DNA of 64,000 nt, from the NCBI RefSeq assembly GCF_900187355.1, contig NZ_LT906451.1:1547001-1611000 (forward strand), given 5' to 3'. A model generated the notes under the pieces. That model did not search any database, was not told where the DNA came from, and was given only the letters and a program-made list of their open reading frames with translations. This DNA is from Legionella lansingensis (GTDB lineage: Bacteria > Pseudomonadota > Gammaproteobacteria > Legionellales > Legionellaceae). The number at the start of each line of letters is the position of its first letter. The stretch's first letter is position 1. The position numbers and the translations under genes are program-made. This document shows, in pieces, positions 62,550-64,000 of this stretch.

Positions 62550-63884
62550 TTATCCTTTCTCAAACAAGGCTATGGATTCAACATGAGCTGTATGAGGAAA
62601 CATATCCATTACTCCAGCAGCCTTCAGACGATAACCTTTATGATTAATTAAAACATCAGCATCTCTGGCCAACGTGGCAGGATTGCATGAAATATAGAGA
62701 ATGCGGCTAACACCAAATTTATCAATATGTTTAACGATCTCTAGAGCACCTGACCGTGGGGGGTCTAATAAAATTTTTGTAAAATGATAATTGGTTAATT
62801 TTGCTATCGATTCGATCTTTTCCAAGTTGGCGCAAAAAAACTCGGTATTACTCAGGCCATTCGCTTGAGCATTCATTTGTGCTCTGGCCACCATCGTGTT
62901 ACTCCCTTCGATACCAATAACCTTGGCACAACACCTAGCCATAGGAAGAGAAAAATTACCTAAGCCGCAAAACAAGTCTAAAACAACATCCTCTTTCGTT
63001 AGGGCCATTAATTCAAGTGCTAGTGAAACCATTTGTTGATTTAAACCAGCATTGACTTGCGTAAAATCCGTTGGATGAAACTGAAATGTTACTTGTTGTT
63101 GTGGCAAAGCATAGCTTAAAAACTCACAATTTTCTCTTGGATAAAACGAAACCACACTCTCATTGCCACCTGGCTGTAAGAACAAGCGAAAACCAGTTCT
63201 CTCACCGAATGCTTTTAATTTTGCCTCATCGTTGGTACTTAAAGGATCCAAATTGCGGAAAATTAATGCTACCTCTGTATCGCCAGCTGCAACCTCAATT
63301 TGCGCGATAATGCGAGGATCTTCAAATGAATCAATGAGCTGTCTTAAATGGCCAATCTCTTTATCTACCCGGGCATTCATCACCAGGCATCCATTGATTT
63401 CTGTGATAAAGCGAGGGTTATTTTTTTCTCTGAAACCAACCAGACTACTCTGCTTTTTTTCAACGTAACGCACACTAAGACGTGCTTTGTTACGATAATG
63501 CCAACTCTCACTGGTAAGCGGTTTTAGAATTATTTCTGGTTGGCAATGTCCTACACGTTGCAATAAATCCAATAGTAACGATTCCTTTTCGTATATTTGT
63601 GTTTGCTCATCAAGGTGCTGTAAGGAGCAACCTCCACATGATGAATAATGGGGACAAGCAGGGGTTACTCGCGCACAAGAGGCTGAAAGCACAGAGATAA
63701 CCTTGCCTTCGTCAAAATCATTTTTCAGGCGAGTATATTGAAAAACCACTTGTTCATTAGGCAAAGCTCCTTGGATAAATGTTGTCTTACCATTAATTCG
63801 TGCAATGCCTCTGCCATCATGACTAAACTTTTCTATTTCCGCGATTTTTGTTTCCGTAGGTAATCTATGACGTCTTCTACTCAT
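62550..63884 (-). CDS. rlmD: 23S rRNA (uracil-1939-C5)-methyltransferase
   Basis: RlmD methylates U1939 of 23S rRNA. The 444-residue protein has an N-terminal TRAM domain (1-62), 4Fe-4S cysteines ([10 protein letters not shown], at 77, 83 and 86, with one more downstream), the SAM motif [26 protein letters not shown] and the catalytic cysteine in [11 protein letters not shown]. It is complete and immediately precedes relA. Confidence 0.93.
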   Translation of the reverse strand: MSRRRHRLPTETKIAEIEKFSHDGRGIARINGKTTFIQGALPNEQVVFQYTRLKNDFDEGKVISVLSASCARVTPACPHYSSCGGCSLQHLDEQTQIYEKESLLLDLLQRVGHCQPEIILKPLTSESWHYRNKARLSVRYVEKKQSSLVGFREKNNPRFITEINGCLVMNARVDKEIGHLRQLIDSFEDPRIIAQIEVAAGDTEVALIFRNLDPLSTNDEAKLKAFGERTGFRLFLQPGGNESVVSFYPRENCEFLSYALPQQQVTFQFHPTDFTQVNAGLNQQMVSLALELMALTKEDVVLDLFCGLGNFSLPMARCCAKVIGIEGSNTMVARAQMNAQANGLSNTEFFCANLEKIESIAKLTNYHFTKILLDPPRSGALEIVKHIDKFGVSRILYISCNPATLARDADVLINHKGYRLKAAGVMDMFPHTAHVESIALFEKG

Positions 63885-64000
63885 TAGTACTTCTCGTTAA
63901 TTCTATTAGCTGGCTGCTTCACCACTAATTATAATGGCTATTGATAATTTTAGGCGCTTTATGGCGCTTTTATAGACAGAAGAATAAAAAAATAAAACCA
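63885..64000. other. Upstream region of rlmD-relA (window edge)
   Basis: 116 AT-rich bases with no open frame that could be judged. The rlmD-relA promoter probably lies here. Confidence 0.3.

Noticed and set aside
1..64000. tRNA, rRNA or CRISPR arrays
   Set aside because: No TPsiC-type GGTTCGAATCC arms or regularly spaced direct repeats were seen on either strand by eye.

Overview
The window reads as chromosome of a Legionella-like gammaproteobacterium. It has about 38-40 percent GC by eye and gammaproteobacterial housekeeping genes: a biotin operon, aspS, mutH, an rlmD-relA pair, and pbpC divergent from a yfhM-type alpha-2-macroglobulin. Mixed among them are genes typical of Legionella accessory DNA: an F-box protein, a U-box protein, a patatin-like lipase, a DXD glycosyltransferase and a flavoprotein ending in a CaaX-like tetrapeptide. 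The genus is inferred from this gene mix; no rRNA or tRNA gene was found to confirm it.

Layout. 1-5.8 kb: a truncated CSS/EAL phosphodiesterase, then bioA divergent from bioB-bioF-bioH-bioD, with a candidate BirA operator in a 41-bp gap. 5.9-7.4 kb: a complete IS4-family element sitting in a palindromic repeat. 7.6-14.4 kb: fmdB-like, DUF502, aspS, mscK-like, mutH and a Gln-rich exported peptide. 14.4-19.6 kb: small detoxification-type enzymes (SDR, two GNATs, FMN reductase) around a nitronate monooxygenase fused to an AadA-like adenylyltransferase. 19.7-23.4 kb: orphan proteins, the U-box protein and a second insertion sequence. 23.3-28.3 kb: nadD-like, folE, class III aminotransferase, mltA and a GlcG/HbpS protein. 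28.5-37.3 kb: GST, F-box/ankyrin protein, exported orphans, a reductase-methyltransferase fusion, a MATE transporter and a patatin. 37.3-48 kb: pbpC, a broken alpha/beta hydrolase, the giant alpha-2-macroglobulin and a methyltransferase. 48-55.9 kb: a 723-aa exported orphan, the CaaX flavoprotein, pcm, the glycosyltransferase, and decayed second copies of these last three. 55.9-60 kb: a tripartite efflux operon with a two-piece FUSC pump. 60.3-63.9 kb: relA and rlmD.

The most notable points are: (1) the monooxygenase-AadA fusion, whose AadA half is bracketed by inverted copies of a dispersed repeat that supplies the linker and the stop codon; (2) a FAD oxidase ending in Cys-Val-Leu-Val, next to a DXD glycosyltransferase, with a tandem-duplication relic beside them that keeps a CaaX-like end; (3) U-box and F-box/ankyrin proteins within 9 kb, both candidate secreted effectors on ubiquitin pathways; (4) a second fusion, RibD_C-type reductase plus methyltransferase; (5) dispersed palindromic repeats that mark gene ends, host an IS and contribute coding sequence.

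Functions are assigned from motifs read by eye. No database search was run, so all effector calls are inferences.
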